Assembly: GCA_965227875.1 (NCBI GenBank)
Contig: OZ245783.1
Location: 1,426,001 to 1,490,000 of the forward strand
DNA: 64,000 nt
Direction of reading: 5' to 3'
From: G965227875 sp965227875
Lineage (GTDB): Bacteria > Pseudomonadota > Alphaproteobacteria > Rhizobiales > JAJFHC01
Shown: in pieces, positions 8,520 to 17,103 of the stretch
How the letters are laid out: each line of letters begins with the position of its first letter
Numbering within the stretch: the stretch's first letter is position 1
Program-made: the position numbers and the translations under genes
The notes under the pieces: model-generated
What the model was told of the DNA's origin: nothing
The model's database searches: none
Seen by the model: only the letters and a program-made list of their open reading frames with translations

Positions 8520-10055
8520 ATGACAACGCTCGACCGCCGCCGGTTCCTCCAGACCGGATCCGCAGGACTCGCCGCAGGCACGCTGCTGGCGCCCGGCCTG
8601 ACATGGGCCGCCGAAGGCGACACGCTGACCATCGCCTACAATGTCAATCTGCCGTCGTGGGACCCCACCGTCGGACTGTCGGCCGTGAACCCGACCATCC
8701 AGTCGATCTACCGCAGCGTTTTCGACCAGTATGTCGGCCAGAAACCGACGCTGGAATTCGAAGCGGGCCTGCTGACCGACTGGGGCTGGAACGACGACCG
8801 CACCCAGGTCTGGATGGACGTTCGCGAGGGCGTCAAATGGCATGACGGTTCCGATTTCACGCCCGAGGACATCGTCTGGTCGCTCGAACGCGCCGGCAAC
8901 AAGGATACCGGCAACCCGATCCAGTTCGTCTGGTCCAAGATCGGCAACTACAGGATCGAGGGCAATCGCGTAACCGCCGACGTCCTGTCCTTCGAACCCA
9001 CGCTCTTCAAGTGGATGGCGTTCCTGACGGGCTACGTGATGCCCAAGGCCTATTACGAGAAGGTGGGCGCGGACGGCTTCGAGGCCAAGCCCGTGGGCAC
9101 CGGCCCCTACATGGTCGACCAGTTCGAGCGCAACGCCTTCGTCCGCCTCAAGGCCAACCCGCACTACTGGGGCGGCAAGCCTGCCTTCGGGACCGTGATC
9201 TACAAGTTCGTGCCGGACGCCACCAGCCGCGTGGCCGAGGTCGAAAGCGGTGCGTCCGACCTCACGCTCGATATTCCCTACGAGGAGTTCGACCGCCTGA
9301 AGGAGAAGGATGGTTTCGCCGGCGTGACCACGCCGATTTCCGATATCGGCATGATATTCCTCAACGATATCGGCCCGATGGAAGACAGGAACGTCCGCCT
9401 CGCGGCCCACATGTCGATCAACAAGAAAGCGATCGTCGACCGGCTCCTGCGCGGGTATGGCGTGCCCATCGACACCCTCCAGACGCCCGAATACATCGCC
9501 TACGACCCCTCCATCAAGGTCGACTACGATCCGGACAAGGCGGCCGAACTGCTTGCCGCCAGCGGCTATTCCAGGGACAACCCGGTCAAGTTCAAGATCC
9601 AGACCACCCGCGGGTTCAAGCCCAAGGACTACGAGATGATCCAGGCCGTCGTCGGCATGTGGCGCAAGGTCGGCATCGAGGCGGAAATCGAGGTCTACGA
9701 GATCGCCAAGCACTACGAGCTGCGTGCCTCCGACACGCTGGCGCCGGCGGCCTTCTACAACTGGGGCAACGCGATCGGCGACCCGACGACGTCGACCGGT
9801 TTCGCCATGTTCGGCCCGTCGCCGCACTCGACCTGGGACACCGAGGATCTCGACGCCAAGATCGGCCCGCTCTGGGGCGAAGCCGACGAGGACAAACGCA
9901 TCGCGGGATGGAAGGCGGTGGACAAGTACATTGCGGAGGAAGGTTATGTGATTCCCCTCCTGCAATATGTGCAGCCGATCGTCCATTCCACCCGGATCAA
10001 GATCGTGCCCAATGTCGCCGGCGCTCCCGAGCCCTCCGACATGAAGCCTGCCTGA
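8520..10055 (+). CDS. ABC transporter substrate-binding protein, family 5 (dipeptide/oligopeptide type)
   Basis: A 511-residue periplasmic binding protein starting with a twin-arginine signal (TTLDRRRFLQTGSAGLAAG, with a cleavage-like TWAAEG). Family-5 features follow: YNVNLPSWDPTVG, the FDQYVGQKPTLEFEAGLLTD segment, VKWHDGSDFTPEDIVWSLER, KANPHYWGGKPAFGTVIYKF and the central IFLNDIGPMEDRNVRLA helix. These proteins deliver peptides, opines, nickel or other small cations/sugars to DppBC-like permeases. The ATG at 8520 is preferred to the in-frame upstream start at 8280 because it follows AGGGAAA and begins the signal peptide. It heads an operon with two permeases and two ATPases, and an 11-bp hairpin follows its stop, as often seen where the binding protein is made in excess. 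Ligand unknown. Confidence 0.92.
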   Translation: MTTLDRRRFLQTGSAGLAAGTLLAPGLTWAAEGDTLTIAYNVNLPSWDPTVGLSAVNPTIQSIYRSVFDQYVGQKPTLEFEAGLLTDWGWNDDRTQVWMDVREGVKWHDGSDFTPEDIVWSLERAGNKDTGNPIQFVWSKIGNYRIEGNRVTADVLSFEPTLFKWMAFLTGYVMPKAYYEKVGADGFEAKPVGTGPYMVDQFERNAFVRLKANPHYWGGKPAFGTVIYKFVPDATSRVAEVESGASDLTLDIPYEEFDRLKEKDGFAGVTTPISDIGMIFLNDIGPMEDRNVRLAAHMSINKKAIVDRLLRGYGVPIDTLQTPEYIAYDPSIKVDYDPDKAAELLAASGYSRDNPVKFKIQTTRGFKPKDYEMIQAVVGMWRKVGIEAEIEVYEIAKHYELRASDTLAPAAFYNWGNAIGDPTTSTGFAMFGPSPHSTWDTEDLDAKIGPLWGEADEDKRIAGWKAVDKYIAEEGYVIPLLQYVQPIVHSTRIKIVPNVAGAPEPSDMKPA

Positions 10056-10069
10056 TCAAGACACTGATG

Positions 10070-10101
10070 GCGCCAGCCGGGAGGGCGGACCCGGCCGGCG
10101 C
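10070..10101 (+). terminator. Intra-operon hairpin after the binding-protein gene
   Basis: GCGCC-A-GCCGGG (10070-10081) pairs with CCCGGC-C-GGCGC (10090-10101) across an 8-nt loop; only one A/C mismatch breaks the stem. No T-run follows, and a permease gene begins 8 bp later. It is more likely a processing/stability or partial attenuation structure than a full terminator. Established precedent: such hairpins keep binding-protein mRNA in excess over permease mRNA. Confidence 0.55.
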
Positions 10102-10109
10102 ATGGACAG

Positions 10110-11117
10110 ATGTGGTATCGCGTACTGTTGCATAGGCTTGCTCTTGCCGCCCTCACCCTGATCGGTGTCGCCATCGTGGTGTTCGTGCTCGTCCGCGTCG
10201 TGCCGGGCGATCCGGTCTCGATGATGATCGCGCCGGGCGCCAGCGAGGCCGACATCGCCGCGTTGCGGGCGCGTTATGGCCTGAACCTGTCGCTTGCCGA
10301 GCAGTTCGTGATCTGGGCCACAAGCGCGCTTGCCGGCGATTTCGGCACCTCGATCAGCCTGCGCCAGGACGTGACCGGCCTCGTTCTCGGGCGCCTGCCG
10401 GCAACCCTCGAGCTTGCCTTCATGGCGCTCGTCATCGCCGTGCTCGTCGGCGGCGCGATCGCCGTCTGCGGCACCATCTGGCGCGGCACCTGGTTCGAGA
10501 ACCTGCTCGACAACGTGAACGGCATTTCGCTCGCCGTGCCCGATTTCATCTGGGCACTCACCTTCGTGCTGGTGTTCGGCGTGCTCGTTCCGCTGCTTCC
10601 CGTGTCGGGTCGCGCCGACCCGCGCGTGGCGCTCGACTTCGCCACGCAGTTCTACCTGGTCGAGAGCATCGTCACGGGGCGCCTCGCGGTGACCCTCGAT
10701 CTCCTGCGGCACATGCTCATGCCCGCACTGGCGCTCGCCCTGCCGCTCGCCGCCGTCATCGCCCGTGTGCTCAAGGGCGCGCTGAAGGAAGCCATGGTGC
10801 AGGACTATGTCACGCTTGCCCGGATCAGGGGCCTGTCGGAACGGCGCATCGTCTTCCGCGAAGCCCTGCGTAACGCCATCGTGCCGACGCTGACCCTCAC
10901 CGGCGTCCAGTTCGCCTTTCTCATCGGCGGCACCGTCATTGTGGAGCGCATCTTCTCCTATCCCGGCATCGGGAACATGGGCATCGACGCGGTGATCAAC
11001 CGCGACCTGCCGCTGATCCAGGGACTGGTCCTCGCCTTCGGGGTGATTTTCATCCTGATCAACCTCGCCGTTGACCTTGCCGCGCAGCTTTTCAACCCGA
11101 GGCTGCGCCATGGCTGA
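10110..11117 (+). CDS. ABC transporter permease, DppB-type
   Basis: A 335-residue inner-membrane permease. The first membrane helix lies at residues 5-30 (ALAALTLIGVAIVVFVLVRV), followed by the VPGDPVSMM motif and ARYGLNLSLAEQF seen in DppB/OppB. The ABC-coupling loop is YVTLARIRGLSERRIVFREA with the conserved EAA-type pattern, and the last part (FLIGGTVIVERIFSYPGIG) is the family's C-terminal signature. It pairs with the next gene to form the channel that receives ligand from the preceding binding protein. Its stop overlaps the next start by 8 bp, implying translational coupling. Confidence 0.92.
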   Translation: MWYRVLLHRLALAALTLIGVAIVVFVLVRVVPGDPVSMMIAPGASEADIAALRARYGLNLSLAEQFVIWATSALAGDFGTSISLRQDVTGLVLGRLPATLELAFMALVIAVLVGGAIAVCGTIWRGTWFENLLDNVNGISLAVPDFIWALTFVLVFGVLVPLLPVSGRADPRVALDFATQFYLVESIVTGRLAVTLDLLRHMLMPALALALPLAAVIARVLKGALKEAMVQDYVTLARIRGLSERRIVFREALRNAIVPTLTLTGVQFAFLIGGTVIVERIFSYPGIGNMGIDAVINRDLPLIQGLVLAFGVIFILINLAVDLAAQLFNPRLRHG

Positions 11118-12003
11118 GATCGTGGACAGCACCCTCCCCGCCCGCCCGGCACGAGCCGGAAGACATCCTGCCCGCCGGCTGCTGCGCCCCAGGGTCGTCC
11201 TGCCCGGCCTGGTCATCCTGACCGTAGTGATCTGTGCCCTCTTCGCGCCGCTCATCGCCCCTCTCGATCCGCTGGAACAGGACCTGCTGCTCGAGAAGAC
11301 GCCGCCCGTGTGGCTCGACCGCGGCGAACCGGGATACCTGCTCGGCACGGACAGTCTCGGGCGCGACCTGCTCTCCCGCCTGATCTACGCCTGCCGGATC
11401 GCGCTGGCCGTCGCCTTCGTCGCCGCGACCCTCGCCGCGCTCATCGGCACGGTGCTCGGTCTTGCCGCCGGTTATTTCGGCGGCTGGCTCGACATGGTGA
11501 TCTCGCGGCTCGTCGACCTCTGGATGTCGTTTCCGCCGGTGCTCCTGTCGATCCTCCTGGTTGCCGTCATGGGCAGCGGACTGCACTCGGTGATCCTGGC
11601 GATCGTCATCATCGACTGGACACGGTTCTGCCGCGTCGTCCGGGCGGAAACGCTTCAGCAGGTCCGCCAGGAATATGTCGACGCCGCCGTCATTCTCGGC
11701 ATGCGCCGCTTTGCGATCCTGACCCGGGAGATCCTGCCCAACGTGCTGCCGACGGTGCTCGTCCTGCTCAGCCTCGAGATGGGCATCGCCGTGACGGTGG
11801 AAGCGATCCTGTCCTTCGTCGGCCTGTCGGTTTCGACGGACACGCCGACCTGGGGCGGCATGATCGCGGAAGGCCGTCAGGTCATCTATCACGCCTGGTG
11901 GATCCTGGTGTTCCCGCTCGGCGCCCTCTTTCTGACGGTGCTCGCCTTCAACCAGCTGGGTGACGGCCTGCGCCAGGCGCTCGACCCGGTTCTGCGCCGA
12001 TGA
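11110..12003 (+). CDS. ABC transporter permease, DppC-type
   Basis: A 297-residue inner-membrane permease. The start is taken at MAEIVDSTLP (ATG 11110), which overlaps the end of the previous permease by 8 bp; an in-frame ATG at 11071 would only add residues read from within that gene. Family features: the first membrane helix around VVLPGLVILTVVICALFAPL, the YLLGTDSLGRDLLSRLIYACR motif (LGTD..GRD) typical of DppC/OppC, the EAA loop EYVDAAVILGMRRFAILTRE, and the closing FLTVLAFNQLGDGLRQALDP. Its stop overlaps the ATPase start in an ATGA junction. It forms the second half of the membrane channel. Confidence 0.92.
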   Translation: MAEIVDSTLPARPARAGRHPARRLLRPRVVLPGLVILTVVICALFAPLIAPLDPLEQDLLLEKTPPVWLDRGEPGYLLGTDSLGRDLLSRLIYACRIALAVAFVAATLAALIGTVLGLAAGYFGGWLDMVISRLVDLWMSFPPVLLSILLVAVMGSGLHSVILAIVIIDWTRFCRVVRAETLQQVRQEYVDAAVILGMRRFAILTREILPNVLPTVLVLLSLEMGIAVTVEAILSFVGLSVSTDTPTWGGMIAEGRQVIYHAWWILVFPLGALFLTVLAFNQLGDGLRQALDPVLRR

Positions 12004-12875
12004 CCGGTTCCCTGCTCGACATATACGGCCTGACCGCACGAACGGCCGACGGCACGCCGATCCTCGACGATATCGCCCTGCGCGTCGACCGCGGCGAGGT
12101 CCATGGTCTCGTCGGAGAAAGCGGGGCCGGCAAGACCAGCATCGCGCGCGCCATTCTCGGCATCCTGCCCCCGGCGGTGCGCATCACAGGCGGCGTCATC
12201 CGCTATGACGGGGTCGATCTCCTGCGCGCCGGCCCGCGCTCTCTCGACCGCCTGCTGGGGACGGAGATCGCCCTGATTCCGCAGGACCCGCTCACCGCCC
12301 TCAACCCGTCGCGCCGCATCGCGCCGCAGATCACGGACGGGCTCGTCCTCAAGCGCGGCATGAGTCGCAAGAACGCGCGCTCGGTCGCCGCGGAAATGCT
12401 CGCCGAGGTCCACATCCCCGATCCGGAGAAGACGCTGCGCAGCTACCCGCATGAACTGTCGGGCGGCATGCGCCAGCGCGTGCTCATCGCCGCGGCCTTC
12501 GTCATGAACCCGCGCCTCGTCATCGCCGACGAACCGACCACCGCACTCGACGTGACCGTACAGAAACAGATCCTGCGGCTCATTCGCGGACTCCAGAGCG
12601 ACCACGACACCTCCGTCATTTTCGTGACCCACGATCTCGGCGTCGTCGCCCAGATATGCGACCGAGTGACAGTGCTTTTCGGCGGTCGGGTGATGGAAAG
12701 CGCCCCGGTCGCGGATCTCTTCGCGAAGCCGGATCACCCCTATACCGAGGCCCTGATCAGGGCCGTGCCCCGGTACGACCGGCCGCAACAGTCCCTCAGG
12801 CCGATCCCCGGCGATCTGCTGGCCCGCCTTTCCGCCGAGACCGGCCGTCCGCGAGGCGGAGGCCGGAATGTCTGA
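12000..12875 (+). CDS. ABC transporter ATPase, DppD-type
   Basis: A 291-residue cytosolic ATPase. Walker A is GESGAGKTS, the Q-loop is ALIPQDPLTALNP, the signature is LSGGMRQRV, Walker B is LVIADEPTTALD and the switch is VTHDLGV. The C-terminal region from about residue 235 (FGGRVMESAPVADLF, HPYTEALIRAVPRYD) is the oligopeptide-transporter-type extension, which in other members can hold a cysteine-rich Fe-S site; no such cysteine cluster is visible here. It begins in an ATGA overlap with the permease gene and its stop overlaps the next ATPase start by 8 bp. It powers the transporter together with the N-terminal part of the next gene. Confidence 0.92.
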   Translation: MTGSLLDIYGLTARTADGTPILDDIALRVDRGEVHGLVGESGAGKTSIARAILGILPPAVRITGGVIRYDGVDLLRAGPRSLDRLLGTEIALIPQDPLTALNPSRRIAPQITDGLVLKRGMSRKNARSVAAEMLAEVHIPDPEKTLRSYPHELSGGMRQRVLIAAAFVMNPRLVIADEPTTALDVTVQKQILRLIRGLQSDHDTSVIFVTHDLGVVAQICDRVTVLFGGRVMESAPVADLFAKPDHPYTEALIRAVPRYDRPQQSLRPIPGDLLARLSAETGRPRGGGRNV

Positions 12876-15765
12876 GACCTTGCTGCTCGCCGAGGACGTC
12901 CGCCTCGAACTTCCCGACATGACGGTCCCCAGGCTCTTCGGCGCCCGGCCGACGGTCTCCATACTCAAGGGCATAGATATCGCGGTGAAACGCGGCGAGA
13001 CCGTCGGCATTGTCGGTGAATCGGGCTCGGGCAAGACATCCCTCGGGCGCTGTCTGGTGCGCCTTCACGAGCCCACGGACGGAATCATCCGCTTCGCCGG
13101 CGCCGACATCACCCACCTGCCGGAAAGGGATCTGCGCCCGGTCCGCCGGCGCATGCAGATGATCTTCCAGGACCCCCAGTCGTCGCTCAATCCGCGGCAG
13201 ACGATCGGACGCATTCTCGCCACGCCCCTCAGGTTCCACGGGCTGGTGCGCCGCAGGGAGCACATCTCCAAGCGCGTGGCCGGCCTGCTGGCCCGGGTCG
13301 GTCTGCCGGAAGAGTTCGCCGGGCGCTATCCCCATGAACTGTCCGGCGGCCAGCGCCAGAGGGCGGGTATCGCCCGCGCCATCGCGCTGGAACCGGAGTT
13401 CATCGTCGCCGACGAGATCGTTTCCGGACTCGACGTCTCCACCCAGGCCCAGGTGCTCGAACTTCTCGACGACCTGCGCCACAAGCTCGGCCTCGCCATG
13501 GCCTTCATCAGCCACGATCTGTCCGTGGTGCGGCACATATGCGACCGGGTCTACGTGATGCAGAATGGCACGGTTGTTGAATCCGGAGACTGCGAGTCCC
13601 TTTTTGAAACGCCGCGGAAGGACTACACGCGTGCGCTGATAGACGCGATTCCCCTGCCGAAGCCGGATCCGGCGTGGCTGGGCGATGCGAAAAAAGACCA
13701 ACCTGCCGGGACGCCCGCAACGGACACCCGGCCGCAGGAACACACGGTAATGCCCGCAAAGGAGGCAGCACAGATGAAGATCGAGGGAGCCATCGCACTG
13801 ATCACGGGCGCCAATCGCGGCGTCGGACGGTGCTTCGTGGAGGAACTGGCCAGCCGCGGCGCCGCGAAGGTCTACGTGACCGCACGCGACCTGGACGCGC
13901 TCGACTATCCCGGCATGATCGGCGAGACCCGCATCGTGCCGCTGCAGCTCGACGTGACGAAGGACAGTCACATTTCCGCCGCCCGCCGGGCCGCCGGCGA
14001 CGCCACGCTGCTGATCAACAATGCGGGCGTCAACGCCAATGACAGGCTGCTCGACGCATCCGATACCGAAGCCGCCCGCATGGAGATGGACACCAACTAT
14101 TTCGGCCTTGTCGCCATGTGCCGGGCGTTCGGCCCGGTGATCGCGGCGAACGGCGGCGGCGGCATCGTCAACATGCTGTCCATCCTCGCCAAGGTGAACC
14201 TGCCGATCATGGGATCGCTGTCGGCCTCCAAGGCGGCGGCCTACAACGCCACGCAGGGCATTCGCGCCGAGCTCGCCCGCAAGGGCGTCCACGTGCTCGC
14301 TGTGCTGCCGGGCGCGATCGACACCGACATGAGCCGCGACTTCCCGCCGCCAAAGACGCCGCCCCAGGAAGTTGCCGAAGCCGCGCTCGACGCCCTGGAG
14401 AAGGGCGAGAAGGAAGTCTACCCCGGTGACATGGCCCAGGCCCTGAAGGAACAGCTCGCGGCGGACCCGGGTGCCGTCGAGTCCCAGATGGCGCAGGTGC
14501 TGGATGCCGGCGCCGCATCCGGCGACAAGGGCGAATACATTTCCGTCGACGCCTCGGACGGAGGCAGCTTCCGCGCCTATGTCTCGCGCCCGGAAAAGGG
14601 GTCCGGCCCTGGCCTCGTTCTCCTGCAGGAGATCTTCGGCATCAACGACTACATGAAATCCATGGCGGACCATTTCGCGGAGGAAGGCTATGTCGCCATC
14701 GTGCCCGATCTATTCTGGCGCATGGAGCCGGGGGTCAGCCTGGGATACGGCGACGAGGACATGCAGAAGGCGTTCGGTTTTTACCAGAATTTCGATGTCG
14801 ACCAGTCGATCAAGGACGTTCAGGACACGATCGACGCCCTGCGCAAGCTCGACGGCGTCAAGGGCAAGGTCGGCGCCATCGGCTATTGCCTCGGCGGCCT
14901 GCTGGCCTACCTGACGGCCACGCGGACCGATGTGGACGTGTCGGTCGGGTACTATGCCGTCGGTGTCGAGAACTATCTCGCCGAGGCGAACGACCTGCAG
15001 TGCCCGCTGGTGCTTCACTTCGCCGAGGAGGACAAGTTCTGCCCGCCGGAGGCCCGCGAGGCGATCACCGAAGCGCTCGGCGGCAAGAAGGACGTATCGC
15101 TCTATACCTATCCAGGCATGGACCACGCCTTCGCGACGCCGGGCCGCGACCACTACGACAAGCCGGCGACCATGATGGCCTATTCCCGTTCGCTCGCCGC
15201 CCTGCGCCGCGTGCTCGGGCCGATCTACGATCTCGAACACCTGTGGGATATGCACTGCTACTACGAGTTCGCCACCCGCAATGTCGACGACACCATGGCG
15301 ACGATGGTTTCGGAGCCCTATGTCAACCACATCCCCACCATGACGGGCGGCGTCGGCCACGATCACCTGAAGCGGTTCTACAAGTACCACTTCGTCGATT
15401 CGAACCCGGAAGACACGAAGCTCATCCCGATCTCCCGCACCATCGGGGCGGACCGGCTGGTGGATGAAATGATCTTCTGCTTCACCCACACCCGCGAGAT
15501 CGACTGGATGCTTCCCGGCGTCGCGCCCACGGGCAAGTACGTGGAGGTTCCGCTGCTCGCGGTGGTCAACTTCCGGGGCGACAAACTCTATCACGAGCAC
15601 ATCTACTGGGATCAGGCTTCGGTCCTCGTCCAGATCGGCAAGCTCGACCCGACGGGTCTCCCTGTGGCCGGTCAGGCGACGGCGAAAAAGCTGATCGACG
15701 AGACGCTGCCCTCGAACGAACTCATGGCCGGTCTCTGGGAGACCAGCGAGGGCAAGCCGCTCTGA
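12868..15765 (+). CDS. DppF-type ATPase in frame with SDR, dienelactone hydrolase and NTF2-like domains
   Basis: One 965-codon open frame. Residues 1-275 are a complete DppF-type ATPase: Walker A GESGSGKTS, signature LSGGQRQRA, Walker B FIVADEIVSGLD (the usual Glu-Pro-Thr after Asp is Glu-Ile-Val). Residues 276-302 are a Pro/Thr/Lys-rich linker. Residues 303-545 are a short-chain dehydrogenase domain with TGANRGVG at 313-320, Ser438 and Lys455, but Leu451 where the catalytic Tyr belongs. Residues 555-785 are a dienelactone-hydrolase domain with Cys674 in GYCLGG, Asp722 and His753 in PGMDHAF. Residues 786-965 are a SnoaL/NTF2-like domain. A perfect AAAGGAGG site stands 8 nt before Met303, so a separate 663-residue SDR-DLH-NTF2 protein may be made from 13774 even without a stop after the ATPase. 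Role of the three-domain part unknown; degradation of an imported compound is a guess. Confidence 0.85.
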   Translation: MSETLLLAEDVRLELPDMTVPRLFGARPTVSILKGIDIAVKRGETVGIVGESGSGKTSLGRCLVRLHEPTDGIIRFAGADITHLPERDLRPVRRRMQMIFQDPQSSLNPRQTIGRILATPLRFHGLVRRREHISKRVAGLLARVGLPEEFAGRYPHELSGGQRQRAGIARAIALEPEFIVADEIVSGLDVSTQAQVLELLDDLRHKLGLAMAFISHDLSVVRHICDRVYVMQNGTVVESGDCESLFETPRKDYTRALIDAIPLPKPDPAWLGDAKKDQPAGTPATDTRPQEHTVMPAKEAAQMKIEGAIALITGANRGVGRCFVEELASRGAAKVYVTARDLDALDYPGMIGETRIVPLQLDVTKDSHISAARRAAGDATLLINNAGVNANDRLLDASDTEAARMEMDTNYFGLVAMCRAFGPVIAANGGGGIVNMLSILAKVNLPIMGSLSASKAAAYNATQGIRAELARKGVHVLAVLPGAIDTDMSRDFPPPKTPPQEVAEAALDALEKGEKEVYPGDMAQALKEQLAADPGAVESQMAQVLDAGAASGDKGEYISVDASDGGSFRAYVSRPEKGSGPGLVLLQEIFGINDYMKSMADHFAEEGYVAIVPDLFWRMEPGVSLGYGDEDMQKAFGFYQNFDVDQSIKDVQDTIDALRKLDGVKGKVGAIGYCLGGLLAYLTATRTDVDVSVGYYAVGVENYLAEANDLQCPLVLHFAEEDKFCPPEAREAITEALGGKKDVSLYTYPGMDHAFATPGRDHYDKPATMMAYSRSLAALRRVLGPIYDLEHLWDMHCYYEFATRNVDDTMATMVSEPYVNHIPTMTGGVGHDHLKRFYKYHFVDSNPEDTKLIPISRTIGADRLVDEMIFCFTHTREIDWMLPGVAPTGKYVEVPLLAVVNFRGDKLYHEHIYWDQASVLVQIGKLDPTGLPVAGQATAKKLIDETLPSNELMAGLWETSEGKPL
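13758..13776 (+). promoter_or_regulatory. Strong internal Shine-Dalgarno site and ATG within the DppF-SDR frame
   Basis: AAAGGAGG occupies 13758-13765, followed by an 8-nt spacer and ATG at 13774. The ATG begins the SDR domain (MKIEGAIALITGANRG). Another in-frame ATG lies at 13750. This is the best ribosome-binding site seen in this part of the window and would be pointless if translation only came from the upstream ATPase start, so internal initiation is likely. Confidence 0.7.
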
Positions 15766-15783
15766 AACACCGCACGGACAGGA

Positions 15784-15819
15784 AAACCCGGGGCCTGGTC
15801 AGGCTCCGGGTTTCTTTTT
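15784..15819 (+). terminator. Rho-independent terminator of the ABC transporter operon
   Basis: AAACCCGG-G-GCCT (15784-15796) pairs fully with AGGC-T-CCGGGTTT (15801-15813), with one G/T wobble and a GGTC loop, followed by CTTTTTGG. It stands 19 bp after the stop of the 965-codon gene and is the clearest terminator in the window. It is also the downstream side of the minus-strand lipoprotein gene and could serve both. Confidence 0.9.
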
Positions 15820-15859
15820 GGCTGATTTCCTTTGCCGGGCGCACCCGGCCAGCACCACG

Positions 15860-16177
15860 TCAAACGCGCGCCAGTTCCAGGATCTCGCCATTGTCGTTCA
15901 CGACGCACTCGATGGAATCGTAGCTGGTCCGCATGTTCACCTGATAGGCGTTGGCCGCCACCGCACCCGACGATACCGGGATGATCGCGTTCTCGGCGAT
16001 GTTGAAGCGCCGTGCCGCCGTCGCCGAGCACAGGAGCTGCAGGTCGGCCGGCGCCGTGGCCGCCGTCTGACGGATGACGGGACCATCGGCGAGATCGGGC
16101 GAGGGCCCGTTCGCCGCACAGCCGGCGATACCGGCCATCAGCAGGAAACAGGCGGGCACGCGGAGAAGACGTTTCAT
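15860..16177 (-). CDS. Small lipoprotein of unknown function
   Basis: A 105-residue protein starting MKRLLRVPACFLLMAGIAGC; the LMAGIAGC lipobox predicts lipid attachment at Cys20. The mature part (residues 40-100) reads ATAPADLQLLCSATAARRFN, then AENAIIPVSSGAVAANAYQV and a YDSIECVVNDNGEILEL end with a second cysteine pair candidate. I do not assign a named family. It begins one base inside the stop of the L,D-transpeptidase gene (TGATG junction), so the two are made together, and an envelope role beside peptidoglycan cross-linking is reasonable but unproven. The longer frame up to 16288 overlaps the transpeptidase and was not chosen. Confidence 0.75.
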   Translation of the reverse strand: MKRLLRVPACFLLMAGIAGCAANGPSPDLADGPVIRQTAATAPADLQLLCSATAARRFNIAENAIIPVSSGAVAANAYQVNMRTSYDSIECVVNDNGEILELARV

Positions 16178-16893
16178 CACAGGACTCCCTCGAATTGCGC
16201 CGCATCCTGATGCAGGACGACCACCTTGGTGCCGATCTGCACGCGCGAATGAAGGTCGGTGATATCCTCGTTCAGGAGGCGGATGCACCCCGAGGACACG
16301 TTCAGGCCGATCGACCAGCGTTCGTTGGTGCCGTGAATGCGGTAGATCGTGTCGCGCCCGTTTTCATAGAGGTAGAGTGCCCTGGCCCCGAGCGGATTGT
16401 CGGGACCGCCCGGCATGCCGTCTTTCCATTTCGCGGCCTCGGGGTCGCGGGCGACCATGTCGGCGGGTGGCGTCCAGGTCGGCCATTCGGCCATACGGCC
16501 GACCTCCACGATGCCGGCCCAGCCGAAGCCCTGCCGCCCGACACCGATGCCGTAGCGGATGGCCTGCTGGTTTTCCTGGACGAGGTAAAGGAACCGCTTG
16601 TCGGAATCGATGACGATCGTGCCGGGATGTTCGAGAGACTTGAACGATACCAACTGCCGCTGGAAGGCCTGGGGAACCTCGCCGCGCATGTTGAAATATC
16701 GCCTGGCATATTCCGGCGTGTAGGACACCCAGCGCCGGGTTTCCGGGTCCAGAATGAGGGTCTGCGGCGCACGGGCCTGCAAGGCGTTCGCCGGCAGGGG
16801 CGCACCTGCAAGCACCCATGCGGAGCCGGCTGCAAGTCCGCTCAGGAATCTGCGTCTGTCACGCATCGGAATTTGTTCACGCTTGTCGATCAT
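16177..16893 (-). CDS. L,D-transpeptidase (YkuD domain)
   Basis: A 238-residue exported enzyme. The N-terminus MRDRRRFLSGLAAGSAWVLA followed by GAPLPANA looks like a twin-arginine or Sec signal. The YkuD domain (about residues 90-225) starts at GTIVIDSDKRFLYLVQENQQ and ends with the catalytic pattern IHGTNERWSIGLNVSSGCIR, where the His and Cys match the conserved HX(14-17)[ST]XGCXR motif. The family links peptidoglycan stems by 3-3 bonds or attaches proteins to them in the periplasm. A second in-frame ATG (16866) is an alternative start; neither has a strong ribosome site. It is coupled to the lipoprotein gene downstream. Confidence 0.92.
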   Translation of the reverse strand: MIDKREQIPMRDRRRFLSGLAAGSAWVLAGAPLPANALQARAPQTLILDPETRRWVSYTPEYARRYFNMRGEVPQAFQRQLVSFKSLEHPGTIVIDSDKRFLYLVQENQQAIRYGIGVGRQGFGWAGIVEVGRMAEWPTWTPPADMVARDPEAAKWKDGMPGGPDNPLGARALYLYENGRDTIYRIHGTNERWSIGLNVSSGCIRLLNEDITDLHSRVQIGTKVVVLHQDAAQFEGVL

Positions 16894-17055
16894 GGATCAA
16901 AACCCCCGCGTGCCCTCAAGGCACGCACTCTCCTTTGAACCTAAACTGTTGGACCATGTGTAAACGCCGTTGCGGGGAGAAGGTTCCCGCGCGGACAGTG
17001 TTTTGTCGGTCGCGCATGCCGGATGCCGGACGGGGGTTGCAGTGGCAGACGCACG

Positions 17056-17086
17056 AAGGCCCGGCATCCAGGGATACCGGGCCTTT
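17056..17086 (-). terminator. Probable terminator hairpin of the His/Arg-rich gene
   Basis: AAGGCCCGG and CCGGGCCTT form a 9-bp stem around a 12-13-nt loop, located 18 bp after the minus-strand stop at 17104. The T-run is short on both strands (TTCG / TTTG), so efficiency is uncertain. The stem is almost perfectly symmetric and could work in both directions. Confidence 0.55.
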
Positions 17087-17103
17087 GTCGGGAAAACCGC
17101 CGC

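Noticed and set aside
9011..10135. 374-residue plus-strand ORF in another frame of the binding-protein gene
   Set aside because: Same strand, different frame; Arg/Gly-rich with no motif, whereas the main frame gives a complete family-5 binding protein.
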